From contig CM071598.1 of NCBI GenBank assembly GCA_036435485.1, forward strand, positions 141,278,148 through 141,342,147: a stretch of DNA of 64,000 nucleotides. Reading direction: 5' to 3'. The stretch's first letter is position 1. Every line of letters begins with the position of its first letter. The stretch comes from Saposhnikovia divaricata. Its lineage: Eukaryota > Streptophyta > Magnoliopsida > Apiales > Apiaceae. The position numbers were made by a program, and so were the translations under genes. Of the stretch, positions 12,401 through 25,300 are shown piece after piece. The notes beneath the pieces are model-generated. The model was not told the origin of the DNA. It saw only the letters and a program-made list of their open reading frames with translations, and made no database searches.

Positions 12401-15023
12401 AATGGTAGCAAGGATGTTTTGGAAGATATTGGTCGAGTTCAACGTGAATCTCTTAGTACTTATCGTTCTTCGCGAAGGTACTTGCCTCAGACAAAATTTT
12501 TGCATCATACTGTTCAATTTCTGACCATTTCTATACTCTCTTCATATACCTTCATTGTTTACTTTCCTCCGTCATAATATATTCATGGTATTCATGATAC
12601 CCTAACATCATACATCTCAAGTCATTATACTTCCATTTTTACTCGTAATCTTGGACAACCATATACACATGAGTCACTTTAGTACGGGTGACCCCATCCC
12701 AAAAAGTCTAGTAAATTCCCAATCCAAACATGGGTTGCAAAGGGTTCAGTAGAAGATTCCTACGATGTCATTAATATTTCCTTTATATCAGAAGCCCTTG
12801 CAGTCGGTGCTTACTTAGAAGCAACCCTGCTTTGTCCTTTCATTGCTGGTCTAGTCACTTGATAATCCGTTGTGACTTGGCCTCAACTGGCCATACTAAA
12901 ATAAAAATATATGATTTTAGGGTTTGGCTAATTAGCATTACTTTTCTAGCAATTACCGGCGTAGTGCCTTCTTCTTTGATACCTTTCTACCTTTCCAAAA
13001 CTTTACTCCATATAAGTCTTAATCGACTTCTCGGCACCGTCTCTGGTCACCTTTCCTCTACTTTTATCTTTTCAACTATTCTTATCAATCCCACGTGCCA
13101 CGCAAGCTTACCATTCCTGGCATAACAGCCTTTTCACTTAAGTCAATCCCGTAGTTTCTCAGTCCGGATGGTTTCTTACTTACATTTCCTGTTTTCGTCC
13201 AATCTCACTTCATCATTGTATTTCTACAATCAATCGCGATAACCGAGGTCTATCCACCAACCCATATAGCGGCTACCTTACCCAATTCACGGGGTTCGCC
13301 CCAGTTTCCACTCTCTTCCATGACGTTCTCTAATAATCAGAAAGACAAGGTTTGCCAAAATTCATTGAAGTTCTTTCCAGAATCAGGGAAATTTTGATCA
13401 ATCTATCCACCTACTGGTAACATTAAGGATACCAGTTTCGAAACCTGGAGAATAGTTCTATGGACCTCCAAGCAGGTAGAACCATAAGCAGTCATAATTA
13501 ACGAAATAATCATCATCAGATTGGAAGTTTAACCACTGGAGAGGAACCAATTATAAACATCCCTTAGAAGGGAATAAACAGTTTCAAACTAAAACCTGTC
13601 ACAACATCTTGATACCTATACGTCCTGATATTCAATATTTCCCAATGTCAGTCTACCTAACCACTAGTCTCAGAAGGAACATTACCGTCGGAGTTGGTTG
13701 TTCCACAAAATCGGCACTACTAAGGCCATTCGTACCTGGTGAACCGTGCTGTCCGAATGCATCCGGAAGTACTTTGTCGTGCGGCGCAAGCACACATCCT
13801 AATCCTTTATGCGAAGCGTCGTTGGAAGCACAAAGTATCCTTTTTCCATTAAGTAATGCCAACTCTTGGTCATTACCAATTTCATCTTTTAGCTCCAGGA
13901 AGATTTTCTCACATTTTTCTCTTTAACTGCTGATCGTATTACTTGATCCATTATAATTCCGCGTCGGAGTAAACTTAAGGTAACTACTATAATCCATTCA
14001 ACGAAAAGAAAGAATTTAATATTCCTCTGAATCACATGCATCTAACGTTTCTGGTTCATCATTTAACTGTGTTGCGATAACTCTATACTTAGTCTCTGAC
14101 AATAGTCTCATTACGAGTTCATCTTGACTCACTGGTCTTATCTTCCGGTAGGTTCTGAGATCATTGTCTTGCTTACTACTTCCTTATATAACTTTATCCA
14201 ATCATGTTGTCACTTCCCAATGTTTTCACTTTCTAATTGATTCATTCATAAAATGGACATTTTCCTGAATAAAACAACTTCATCAACCTCAATTTGGTTC
14301 TATAAATTACAACCTATGACATCTACCTTCTCATGGCGAATTATTACTGACAATATTCATACTAATTCATTTATCAAATGATATGGCACTTACTGCCTCT
14401 TCTCAACTATTCCTAGGGACTCTGCTCCTCGTCCTATATCGATGCCTTTGATAATCATTCATCCATCTAGCTCTTTCTTCGTTAACATGAAAGTCTCTAA
14501 GGATTCTTATCTATTCCCGTATAAGATCTCAAGTAATTCTTCCAATCCGTCTTACTTGCTGGTACTACCTCTAGTAGTCCGGCCACGAATCCAACATGAA
14601 TCTTCAGTTCTCTTGCTTATAGCTTAGTTCTTTATGCTCACTTTTCTGAGCACTATACCTTAATCATCTCAGTCTTTCTGGCTACAGCCCTCATTCCTCG
14701 AGGGTAAGCTCCTTATCCTAACAGGATTTTCCTTATCTGCTGGAACCTCTTCCGGGTCTCCAGTAGGGTACTCCATCGAATTTACCCGCTGATCTTCAGC
14801 ATATAAAGCATCATCGTGCCGCTGCTCGTATGCCTCAAGGTCTGTCGCCTTACTCGTCGAAACGATATTGAGTTAAGTTACTATCATGATACTTAAGAGT
14901 TCCCATAAGGGTTTTACATGTCATCACTACATTAAGTAGTCCGACTATGAACTTGGCAAGAGTTCTTATTATCTTAATGAATTTATTGTTTTAACGTCGC
15001 CTCATCTCTGGGGTTTATAATGT
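9420..15023 (-). other. Element A interior: decayed or rearranged gypsy sequence
   Basis: About 5.6 kb with no sustained open frame on either strand. The only piece I recognise is an RNase H remnant near 13830 on the minus strand. Next to the 3' LTR the minus strand reads CGGGACGGAATCC and then the polypurine tract AAGGAGGGGAGA (9421-9432). The RNase H remnant lies about 1.2 kb from the primer site, whereas in element B the same motif is about 4.2 kb from it (insertions removed). The layout is therefore not collinear with an autonomous element, and gag, protease and most of reverse transcriptase seem to be missing or scrambled. Nothing else was identified. Confidence 0.7.
13653..13862 (-). 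pseudogene. Gypsy RNase H fragment in element A
   Basis: The minus-strand frame contains [13 protein letters not shown], matching the RNase H motif [12 protein letters not shown] seen in element B near 41108. Upstream on the same strand are short matches to 'FQELKK'-like sequence. The downstream sequence loses similarity within about 25 residues. It is a short, non-functional relic that fixes the minus orientation of element A. Confidence 0.8.
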
Positions 15024-15037
15024 ATGCTCTGATACCA
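15024..15037 (-). other. Element A primer binding site (iMet type)
   Basis: On the minus strand this reads TGGTATCAGAGCAT, the initiator-Met tRNA-complementary site, four bases after the LTR end. It establishes that the right LTR is the 5' LTR. Confidence 0.9.
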
Positions 15038-15041
15038 CTTC

Positions 15042-18000
15042 TGTAACACCCCCAGATCCGGGGTCCGGGATCCGGTCGTTACGGTCTCCAATTCTATCCA
15101 TAATACTTGAACTTACTTCAACATACAATAAATTACATCTTTATGACCCAACACAACAATATAAAACACACCCGTTATAGTCCCAGAGATGAAATCAGAG
15201 TAACAACCAAATTTTATTAAACACATTATGAGTTCTCACAATCCAAAAGAATTTCCATATGAATACATACTCTTTGCCATCCATTTACATAAGTCATACT
15301 AGTCCATATATTTGGTACTGAAAGAATGAATATATCCTACCAATAGATTTCTCTTCGGCTCTGGTAGTCTCATCGTCCTCGCCAGCGTCGAGTGCGCCTT
15401 GTGCGAGTCATCTGGACTAGCTGTTGTTGTGATATGATAATAAAGCAAGGGTGAGCAATAGCCCACCAACAATAATATTTAACTGAACGATAATATATAA
15501 CAGTTCAAAAGTATCTTTCAAACCATATGCCATGCATTTACGGAAATGATGCTAGTATAATATAAAGGATGAAGTTACAGGGTAACTTAAAGTATTTATT
15601 TTGTGGAAATATCCGCTAAGTCAAAATAAGCAAGATATTATCATTTATCATATAAAGAGTAACTTGCCAGGAAAATATTGCAATTCCAGTTATTAACATT
15701 TTTCGAAGTCCTACAACCTGAAAGAAGTCTCTTCGATACGTGTTGCGGAAGACACCGTCAACCTGAAAGAAGTCTCTTCGATACGTGTTTCAGGGAATTC
15801 CCAATTTGGGAGATGAACCAATACTGGAGTTATCACGCGCCAGCTGTCCCACTCCCTGATGATCAGTCGGGGATGGTATAGCCCAATATAGTTTACTACC
15901 GGTAGAAGGAAGAACTGACGGCTCCACTTGTCGATTGCCTTTAATAGTAACTCCCTGGCCAATGGTTAGGCCTTGTGATGGACCGCGCGACTCGGCCTCT
16001 TACACACGACTCCTAGTTCGAATAAATCCACAGCATTGAAACATAGAGTTTGTCCTCCCTTCCCCAAGTGAAATACTTGTTGATAAGACTCCAAAAAGTA
16101 GTCGTATCTAGTTGGAAAGGAAAATTCACCAACATTTCCCAAGCTTTTGCTTGTTAATGGATATCAACTTGTTCCAACAATCTTACCCCTCGAATGATGA
16201 GAAGGTTACTCACAGATTCAATTGATAAACAGCAACCAAGTTGCGAGTGAAACGAATAGTTTTACAAGATTTATGACTGGGAAGTCAACAAGATAAATAA
16301 CATTGCTCAAGTAGGTTCCCCTATAATATGGAAGTTTGAGCGAGCATTTAAATCCTTTTAAGATAGATTTAAATGAAAAAAAATAAAGAGTTGGGAACCT
16401 TTCCTTGATAAAATAGTCGTAAAAAGACTCCGAAATATTTCACATAATATCTGGAGGTGAAAGATAATCTCCAAATAATATAAATCATTTTTAAAAGAAT
16501 TTAAAAGAATTAAATAAATATTACAAGAATATTTATTAACTCAGTAATAATTACGGAATATTATTAAATCATAATGTTGCTCGTAAATAATCCTCGAATG
16601 AATATATAGAATTATTTACTAAATAAATCCCTCCTTAAATGAATATTCAAAATAATATTCATTAAGTAATTAAACGCCAATAATTATTTAAAATAATATT
16701 CAATAAATAAGTCAAACCTTAAATGAATATTTAAAAATAATATTCATTAAATAAATAATCTTCTAAATGAATGTCCAAATAATATTCATTTAGTAATCAA
16801 AACTTTAAAGGAATAATCGAAATAATATTCCTTAAGTAAATAAAACTTTCAATGAATATTTTAAAATAATATTCATCAAGTACATAAAACCTTAAATGAA
16901 TATTCGAAAGTAATATTCATTTAATAAAACAAGTACATAAAACCTTAAATGAATATTCGAAAGTAATATTCATTTAATAAATAACGTTCTAATGAATATC
17001 AAAATAATATTCATTAAATAATCAACTCTAAATGAATATTCGAAACTAACATTCATTTAATATCTCTCGACTGAGATAATACTCGAATAACATTCCTCGA
17101 AATATTTCCAAGTAATTGATACTTTATGGAAATATAAATAACGTTTAATAATAACATTCCTTAAAATAAATAATAATCTGCCGTTGGAATCACTCCGGGT
17201 TTCCACGACTATCTATATCTCAAAATACCGACTCCCGGTCTATATTTAAGAATGAATATCATATGCCCTTCGCTAAGGGTCTTATCAAAACAATCCGGCT
17301 TATAACTGACAATTCGTATCTAGTCCATAAGCCAATATCAATTTAGGGAACAGGTATCATAATATAATTTGACAATAGGCATGCATGCTATGGCATATGT
17401 AAAATGGCAATCACATATATATTATCACAACAACAGGTTCAAAGTTTTAAACACTTGCCTGGTAATCGGGTGTGGGTAGAGATAGCGTGTCCTGGGTCTG
17501 CTCGATGATCTATAAATAATCAGAACATTCGAGATTAACCACTTAACACGTTTTAAAAGTCTAGGTATAAACTTCACTTAAATCGAAATATGTTTTCAAA
17601 TTATCTCGTTATACACCTTTTAGTGTAACTCCTTTTATCACCGATACGATCCGACATTTGTTCATTATTAAAACCTGTCATCATAACCACACTTGGTATA
17701 TACTTAAGTCGTATAAGTTCTAAAGTCGATCGATTACGAACCGAGATTAAACCTCGAGTTTTATCGTTCGTTTTCTAAGTGTTTTACCAAAGTTATAACC
17801 AAGCGGGTTTTTAGGGGTTCGTTCGCGTTTAACTTTGATTCCAACATTTTTATAAAATCGAAAAACGATCTGTTTGATATGTGGTTTTCTTTCATACCTT
17901 CCTTATGACCCCTAGTATTTATTTACCAAGATTTGCCACTGAGTAACATGCTTTACGAGGGTTCAATTGAAGTTACGAACTTTTACTTACGGTTTCGAAC

Positions 18001-19891
18001 CAATTTTAGTAATTTGACCATAACTCCTAAGCCGTAAGTCAGAATGTTTCGATTCTCATGCCAAAACGATCTATGGCTCGAGATCTCCAAGGACCAGTCA
18101 TAATATTATCAAGGTCAGGAAATTATATTTACCGTCATGCTCAGTTTCTAAGTGTTAACAAAAATTCGGCATTACGACGACTATATATCGAACATTCTAA
18201 AAATCATAACAATTCAACCAAGCCACACCGGGCATCCAAAAAACTCATACACATATTTCTCATCCTCAATCTGTCCAAAATTATCTACTAACATCATATC
18301 ATAACCATGTTTAGATCCACTAACAAAATCCATAATCATGCTTATAATCATGCTAATACTATAACTAATCTTATATCATCAAGAACATGCTTAAATCTTC
18401 AAAACAAAGCTAGGGTTTTGATGAGATATACCTTCCTTGGAGGATGTAGAGACCTTACTAAGCCTTTACTAGTCCTTATAACACCTTAACCAAGCTTAAC
18501 TAACAAGAATCATCAAGCACATAATTAGTGATTTTCGGATCTGCTATAACGCAGTGGAAAGATCATGAAAAACAAGGTCCTTACCGAGGTTTTCTGGACG
18601 AGGCTTCTAAAGGAGATTTGTAGAGAATCTAACCAGCTTTCCAACAAGCTAAAGAATACCAAATTCCATTGAGTAATGAAGGAGATATGGCCGTTTGAAA
18701 ATCGTCACAGAAACTGTCATGAATCTGGACAGTTTGCTTCTTCAATTTGGGGAGGTTATTTGCCTAGGCTATACTACTTGGATTGCTATGAAATTTGGAG
18801 CGAATATTGACCATGGAGTGTAGAGGATTTGGTTAAAATTTGGTGATTTTATTGTGGCTAGAAATGGAGATATGAATTTTCTTCTCATGAGTGTTCTTGC
18901 TGGGCAGTTTGTACAAATGGAGAGAAATGAAGTTTGCTTGGTCTTGTACTTGACAATAATGCACAAAGTGATGGTAATTGGATAATATCTCATCCAAAAC
19001 TACTTTAATAAAGTGATGATGCAAGGGATGATGAAATTGGGTGGACAAGTGTTGAAGATTTGGTGGTGTTAAGGCTAACCAAGTGTTTGCTTGCTAAGTA
19101 CTAGTTTAATCCCTAAGTGTGCTAGTTACTTGAGTCACCACTTGGTTACTAGATATTTTCTAGTGGCTTATGCATGACTCTTGCTTCCTCTGCTTGTTTC
19201 TTTTGTCCGGTTATTGCTCGTTTCGATTGATCGTTCGTAGGAATATCTCACGGATTTCTAATTAGGGTTTACCGGGAATCTTCTTAATATTAATACTATC
19301 ATTCTCCATCTTTCTTACTAACTTTCGAATTTATATTCTTTAAATCCCTTTGTTAAATTCTTAAGTCTTTCAATGTCCAGGGAACTCTCGGAGAAAATAA
19401 AAGTGCGGTTTTTCGGAATCCGACAGCTTTTACATTCACTTATTTTCCTCCTCGATCACTAATACGAACTCGGAAATCCGTTTCGAATACTTCTATATAG
19501 TGTCGTCTCATAATATTCTCTTTTCCACCAAAACACTATTCATTCTTTATTCTTTACTTATTCTCTTAGGGTTGTACAATTGTCCCTGATCTCTTTCGAT
19601 CGTTCCTTAACCTTTTTACGGACCCACTGGACCAATAACAGATATCGATTTGGATGACATAAGAATAATATTCTCCTTTAGAATTATCAAATCTCAATTC
19701 CCTAGGAGATAGATAATTCTTATCTAAAGTGTCAACCAATAGTATTCTTCATGGCATATAAACATTTGAATCCAAATCTATTCATTTCATTCATTATCTC
19801 AATCGTTACATCGTAGTCGTAATCACTATTCACCATTACCTCAGTACATAATAAAAAGTTTTAATTATATCCAAAATTTGGGGTTCTTACA
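15042..19891 (-). repeat. Element A 5' LTR (right copy)
   Basis: 4850 bp, near-identical by eye to 4638-9419. Notable differences are CCCC for CCC near the left end, an extra minisatellite unit around 16923-16980 and scattered substitutions, many of C/T or G/A type. The two-copy 32-bp repeat (15714-15790) and palindromic minisatellite (16596-17070) recur here. The high similarity suggests an insertion younger than element B. Confidence 0.92.
16596..17070. repeat. Palindromic minisatellite in element A LTR (right copy, one extra unit)
   Basis: Same hairpin-forming units as 6178-6590. A unit beginning CAAGTACATAAAACC is present twice in tandem (about 16877 and 16930) but once in the left LTR. 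The copy number therefore changed after, or during, insertion of this element. Confidence 0.88.
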
Positions 19892-19918
19892 ATAGCCCTC
19901 CATGATTTTAGTAGTAGT
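19892..19918 (-). pseudogene. MULE pseudogene, 27-bp piece between two insertions
   Basis: Only 27 bp, encoding TTTKIMEGY on the minus strand, left between element A and the copia solo LTR. It joins in frame to the piece on each side once the insertions and one target-duplication copy each are ignored. It would be unrecognisable alone. Confidence 0.7.
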
Positions 19919-19923
19919 TGTCC

Positions 19924-21419
19924 TGATATTGTTAGTGCCCTAGAGACAATGTAGTTGTGCTTCTAGGAAATACTATTTTGTTATTTAATGATTATGTTCT
20001 ACTGATTATTCTACATTAATTTATTATGTCATAATTTTCTACGATATAAATGTTAGAGTAATAAATGTCCTTGGAATATAGAACATGTATTCTATATCTT
20101 TAAATATGCGACTTAAAAATGAGATTATATGAATAGTGTTTATATTCCTAAATATCCCTAATCGAGCATTATTATTAAGGGACAATTATAATGCATAAAG
20201 ATTAGTATGTTTGTTGACAGATGACCACATCTCATTGGTCATAGGTATAGTGATACTAAAGTCAATAACATAGGTGCATGTAATATTATACATGGCACTG
20301 GATTAACCCGTTGTGAGATTCTACATGTTAATAAGGTCATTAGAAAGACACACAATGATAATGGTATAATGATCCTTAGACTTGACATCATTATATTTCT
20401 ATATGAGGATTAATATACTTTGACTACATTAAAAGTTACCTTTGACCGGGTGAGGACAAAAGTGGACATCGGATATATTATGTGTCGTATGAGAAATATG
20501 AATGATAGATATAGGATTTAACCCTCCTATGATTAGGAGAGATATTATTGGCCTCTTGATTGAGTGAGACTATGAAAATGCATGGCCATGCTCAAATATT
20601 GATTTGTTTTAATAGTCTATTCATTGATCAAGGAAATCCGGACTAAACGTTGAAGAGGATGACTAATGACATGCCTCGAGTTTAATCTATAATATTTGGT
20701 TAAAGGGATTATATTACATGAAAACATTAATCACGAAAGGTTTAATTGGATCACCAATTATTATTATTACTTGGGTAGCAATGATGTATTACTAGATGCC
20801 GTTTATTGTTTATAATTTTATTATTGGATATTAAAATTATTGCCAACGTAATAATAACCTAAAGGGTTACACAATTAGAACGTTTAAAAGGAGTTTTAAT
20901 TTAAATTATAAATTTAAATTAAATTATTAAATTCGAAATTGGATATTTAACTAATTGAGTTGGTCTTAATTAGAACTAAATAGAATTCAAATTTAATATT
21001 AAAACCGAATCAGAATGGGTTTGGAGAAGCCCAATTCAATTTAGGGTTTTAGCCCAATCTCTCTTCCCTATAAATACATTATGATGTATTGTATAGGGTT
21101 ATACTTTTGCAATTCGTTTTAGAAAAAAACGTGTGAGAGGCTAGAGAGAGGGAGAGAGGCAGGTTCTTTGGCTAGTACCGGCTCTGGTGATTGTTGGACG
21201 ATCAAGCGTTCGTGTGGACTACTTTGGCAATGTAGATCTCGAAGAGGGCTGCGTGGTGATTGATTTGGACCTCTATTTGTCATCATTGTAAAGCTTCTTT
21301 AAGGTAATCATCTAACTCCGAATTAAATATCATGTTTTTGCATGGATCCTACGGTAGGGTTTCGATTTTTATTCTTTTTCGCGTTGAATTCCTCTTCGTT
21401 CGATGCTCGAAACCCTTCG
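19924..21419 (+). mobile_element. Solo copia-type LTR
   Basis: It is flanked by perfect TGTCC duplications (19919-19923 and 21420-21424). It begins TGATATTGTTAGTGCCCTAG and ends CGAAACCCTTCG, where the usual terminal CA has become CG. Length 1496 bp, with no coding interior. The TATA-like CCCTATAAATAC (around 21067) is followed by a transcript-leader-like stretch with GAGAGAGGGAGAGAGGC, as in copia LTRs. A single LTR with a perfect duplication indicates LTR-LTR recombination after insertion. The boundary is supported independently, because removing it restores the MULE reading frame. Confidence 0.8.
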
Positions 21420-21988
21420 TGTCCGTAACGAGCCATTAGTATACTTCTTTGTGATTTCAAAGAAGCCGTGTCTCTTTTTCTTTTTATCTCTCACTCTCTA
21501 TGGACAATTTGGCACGGTACATTTTGCAATGAACTGATCATGATTACTCCTAACCATAATGTAAATCCGATTAGTAGTACTGTGCATATTTTGCACTGCA
21601 TTGATTAGCATATTCTTGTTACTGAACATCTGTCCAATAAAAAGAATTTCACTTTCTCTATCTATATCAGTGTAGTTTGCATCCCGGTTGTTTAACACAA
21701 CCGGTGTATACTCCTAAGTTTCAAACAAAGGTGCTCTTGGTACATGCCTCCCCCTCTCAGTCACAGCCGTCGTACGAACCTCTTCGGCCTCCTCTTTAGA
21801 TAAATCCTCTTTGTCGTCGCTGCTTAAGTCGTCCAAATATTCACTTCTTGAACAAACACCGTCATATTCAGAATTCTCATGTACGAGGGCCAACTCTCTA
21901 CCTGTAACAAGTTCTACTCGTGGAGATGGCTCCACATCATCTGTAGGAGTATAGTAATCCTGCAATTCATAATCATCTTGCTTCTGGC
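21420..21988 (-). pseudogene. MULE transposase pseudogene, middle piece (DNA-binding domain)
   Basis: The minus-strand frame runs from 21983 down to 21420. It has an acidic linker (LDDLSSDDKEDLSKEEAEE) and then FIGQMFSNKNMLINAV, NRIYIMVRS and KCTVPNCP. This is the order of the MuDR-type N-terminal zinc-binding domain of plant MULE transposases (GM.F..K......AV...KC....CPW). The conserved Trp after CP is replaced by TAG (21498-21500), and another TAG lies at 21714-21716. After HGFFEITKKYTNG, homology passes directly into the C-terminal region, so the catalytic DDE core is absent. It is bounded on the right by element B (TSD CTGGC, 21984-21988). Confidence 0.85.
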
Positions 21989-22301
21989 TGTAAGAACCCT
22001 AGATTTTGGTAGGAATTAAAACTTTTGTTCTGAACTGGTATGTAACTGAATAGTGGTTATGACTACGATGTATCAATGGTTTAATGAATGAATATTTCAA
22101 TGGATTTGGATTCGAATGTTTATATGCAATGAATGATGTAATTGGTTGACGATTTAGATAAGAATAATCTATCATCTAAAATGGGAGTTATGGTATTTTA
22201 AAAGGGAGCTATTCTCATGTCATCCAAATCGATATATGGTATAAGTTAAGTGATTCCGTAAATAAGATTGGAAACGCTCGAGAAAGCGCGAGAACATTTT
22301 C

Positions 22302-25300
22302 TGTGATATTCCCTAAATTTTGTAATGCTACAGTATCTCAATGAATATTAATTTTGTGGATTTATGGAAAAAGATACGTAATTACTCTATGTGCGAATCG
22401 GAAAATGAACGAGTTGAAATCATATTATTGTTGTACTATGGAAATGATCACGGATTTTAAAGATTCTTAAGTATGGACTCTAAAGGTTTTTGATTTCAAT
22501 TGAGTCCTTATGACAATGAATATTTCAATGGATTTGGATTTGAATGTTTATATGCAATGAATAATGTAATTAGTTGACGATTTAGATAAGAATAATCTAT
22601 TGTTTAAATAGGGAGTTATGGTATCCTAAAAAGGAGCTATTCTCATGTCATCCAAATCGATATTTGGTGTGAGTTAAGTGATTCCGTAAAAGAGATTGGA
22701 AATGCTCGAGAAGGCGTGGGAACATTTTCAAAGTATAATGAATTAGACGGAGTGAGAATAAACCCTAGAAATGAACAAAACAAAAGGATTACCACCGGAA
22801 CTTGGATTAATAAACGAATCGGGATTAAACGAGTATGAAAAACCAAATAACCAAGATTAACATTATAACAAGGATATATATACCACATTACTAATCACCA
22901 AAATCATTAACCTATTAATTAGAAAATCAAAAACAAGATTATGGTGCAAGCTACATGACATCATGCATGACATCACCAAGTTAGGCCAATTTCCACTAAC
23001 ATTAGCTAAGGATTATCAAGAAAATTACTTGACAAATATATAAATACACCACTAAAGATCTACCAAGCTCTAGACTCTTGCCAAATCAACACAAAAATCT
23101 TCATCTTCCCCCTTTTTCATTCCATTCGGCCAAGTTACTATTCACCAAGAAAAAGGAAGATCAAAACCCTAACTTCAAGCAACTAAAATTCAAGGGAAAA
23201 TTCTTGGAGCTTGTATGGGTATAGACTAAGGTATGTACAAAATTTGAGAGCAAACAACTTCATTTACATAGCTAATAAATTCGTCAAAGTTGATGGATGA
23301 ATAGTGATAAATAGTAATTTTCAAGAACTAACTTGGTTTTCTTGATTTCTTTGGATGATTTAAGCTATACCAAGGTGATACAAGGACTATATAAGGTTTA
23401 TTAAGGCTTGTACACACTCCAAGGAAGGTATACCATTTGAAACCCTAGCTTGAATCATGAGTTTATGGTTGGTTTTTATATTAGATTAGTATAAAGTATG
23501 AAATCATGGTTATATAAGTGTTTATAAGTGTTTTGATTGGATATGGATGTGTATTGTGCTTGTAACCATGGCTGGTATGATGACCACATGGTGAATTAAT
23601 TGAGATATGTGTTGGATGATGAGTTTGGAGGGGTGAAAATTTGGAAAGTATGAAAGTATAGCCGTTATAATGCCCGATTTTCGTTAAAACAGAAACTATC
23701 TTGTTTAAGGCAGAAAATCTCGAACTGGTCAAGGTCAGTAGGATGTATCAAATGATCATAATAAGATAGAGCATAGTTCATGGATCGTTTTGATATAAAG
23801 AACGTAAAAATCTGATGAACGGTTTAGGAGATATGGCCAAAATCGTAAAGGTGATTCGAAAACGTAAGTGCGAGTTCGTAACTTCAATTGAACTCCCTTA
23901 GCATAAGAAATTCAGTTGCGAATCTTGATAAGTAAATAATAGAGGCCATAAGGAAGGTGTGGGAAAAGACCTTATGTCAATAAGATAATTTTTCGATTTG
24001 ATAAAAATGTTTAGGTCCGGGGTACGCTAGTGGAATACCCCTTAAACGGGCAGAGGATAATAAAATGTAATCTTCTCGAGTAAATGGCCGACTTAAACCC
24101 TTTACGGCTTGAATACCTACTAAGTGGTTAAGGTAATTGTGTTAAGTAATATTGAAATATAATGGGATATATTTCTAACGGTGATTCTTTTCGTTTCTAT
24201 AAATACTCGAAACGAACCTCGGATCGCTTCTACTCGACTTAGAGACCAAGGCAAGATTTCTTATATCTTTGCTTTGATAAATTTATAAGGTTCTTGAAAA
24301 ATGGTTTTGCTAGATATATATATGTGGTCCTGTGAGTATTATACTATACTGTTAGGGACATGTTTCCCGGATTCCTGCTATTACTTGATATGGACATAAA
24401 TAGTGCAAGATACTTTATGGATAAAAGGGGTATGATATATAAAGGTGTGGTAATAAAATATATTTGTGAGTGACTACGAGCTAGAAGGATAAAGTTTATA
24501 TATGTTAATATTATGGATAGAAAACAAGTATCTACTGGTGTAAGCACGAACATGAAATATATATATATAAAGAATATTTTTGTACAATGGCTATAGAGAA
24601 TATCTTCTTGCAATTGTTTTAAAGAATAGTAAAGGTATATAATATGATTTTAAAAGCCAAGGGTTTCTCCAATATGCAAGGCTCTCTGGTCAAACTGTTT
24701 CAAGCAGATTCTTTACTGGAATCTTAACTCTGAAGTTTATTCAGAATTTATAAAAAAAGGGTAAAATGGAAATGGAATAATGGAATTGAAATAGGGGTAT
24801 CCATCAGAATAAAATGGAATAACGACTTTTATAATGGGGGATTCTGACATTGGGGGCTGAGTTTAATTCAGTCCAGCATTCAACATTCTATTCCGGCCCA
24901 TGTGTTGCCGAAGGAGGATTGTGGAGAACTTTCCTCAAGGGACGGTTATCGGAGAGGATCATTCCTTCTACTAGTAGTAAATAGGGAAAAGGTACGATTA
25001 GGGCGACTGATCATCGTCCTGACGTATCTGGCTACAGGGAAGATCCCCAAAATTATGACAGAAATTGTTGGCAATCATTTTATAATGACAACTTGAAAAG
25101 AAGGAAATGGCAGGTAACAATGGAATGTGTTAAATGATTAGAAGAGAAACTGATATTATATTTTTATAAATAAAAGGGAAGTAATGTAATAATGAATGAC
25201 AAGCAAGTTTATGTTGGTGTATTACTGCGCAAAGAAGATACAGCTTCTTATGAAAATAATTTATTTATTTACCTTGTAATTTTATCGTTTATATTATATT

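Larger units (their letters stand above)
4638..19891 (-). mobile_element. Element A: 15.3 kb gypsy-type LTR retrotransposon with giant LTRs
   Basis: It is flanked by perfect ATAGC duplications (4633-4637 and 19892-19896). On the minus strand it begins TGTAAGAACCCC and ends GGGTGTTACA. LTRs are 4782 bp (left, 3' LTR) and 4850 bp (right, 5' LTR) and look near-identical apart from small indels and a repeat-unit gain. The interior is 5622 bp, with an iMet-type primer site beside the right LTR and a purine tract beside the left one. The purine tract region (CGGGACGGAATCC then AAGGAGGGGAGA) matches that of elements B and C, so this is the same broad Tekay-like group. No long open frame survives, so it is defective or was mobilised in trans. 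Confidence 0.93.

Noticed and set aside
15024..15037. TGGTATCA motifs as parts of tRNA genes
   Set aside because: They are short primer sites next to LTR ends, without cloverleaf sequence around them.
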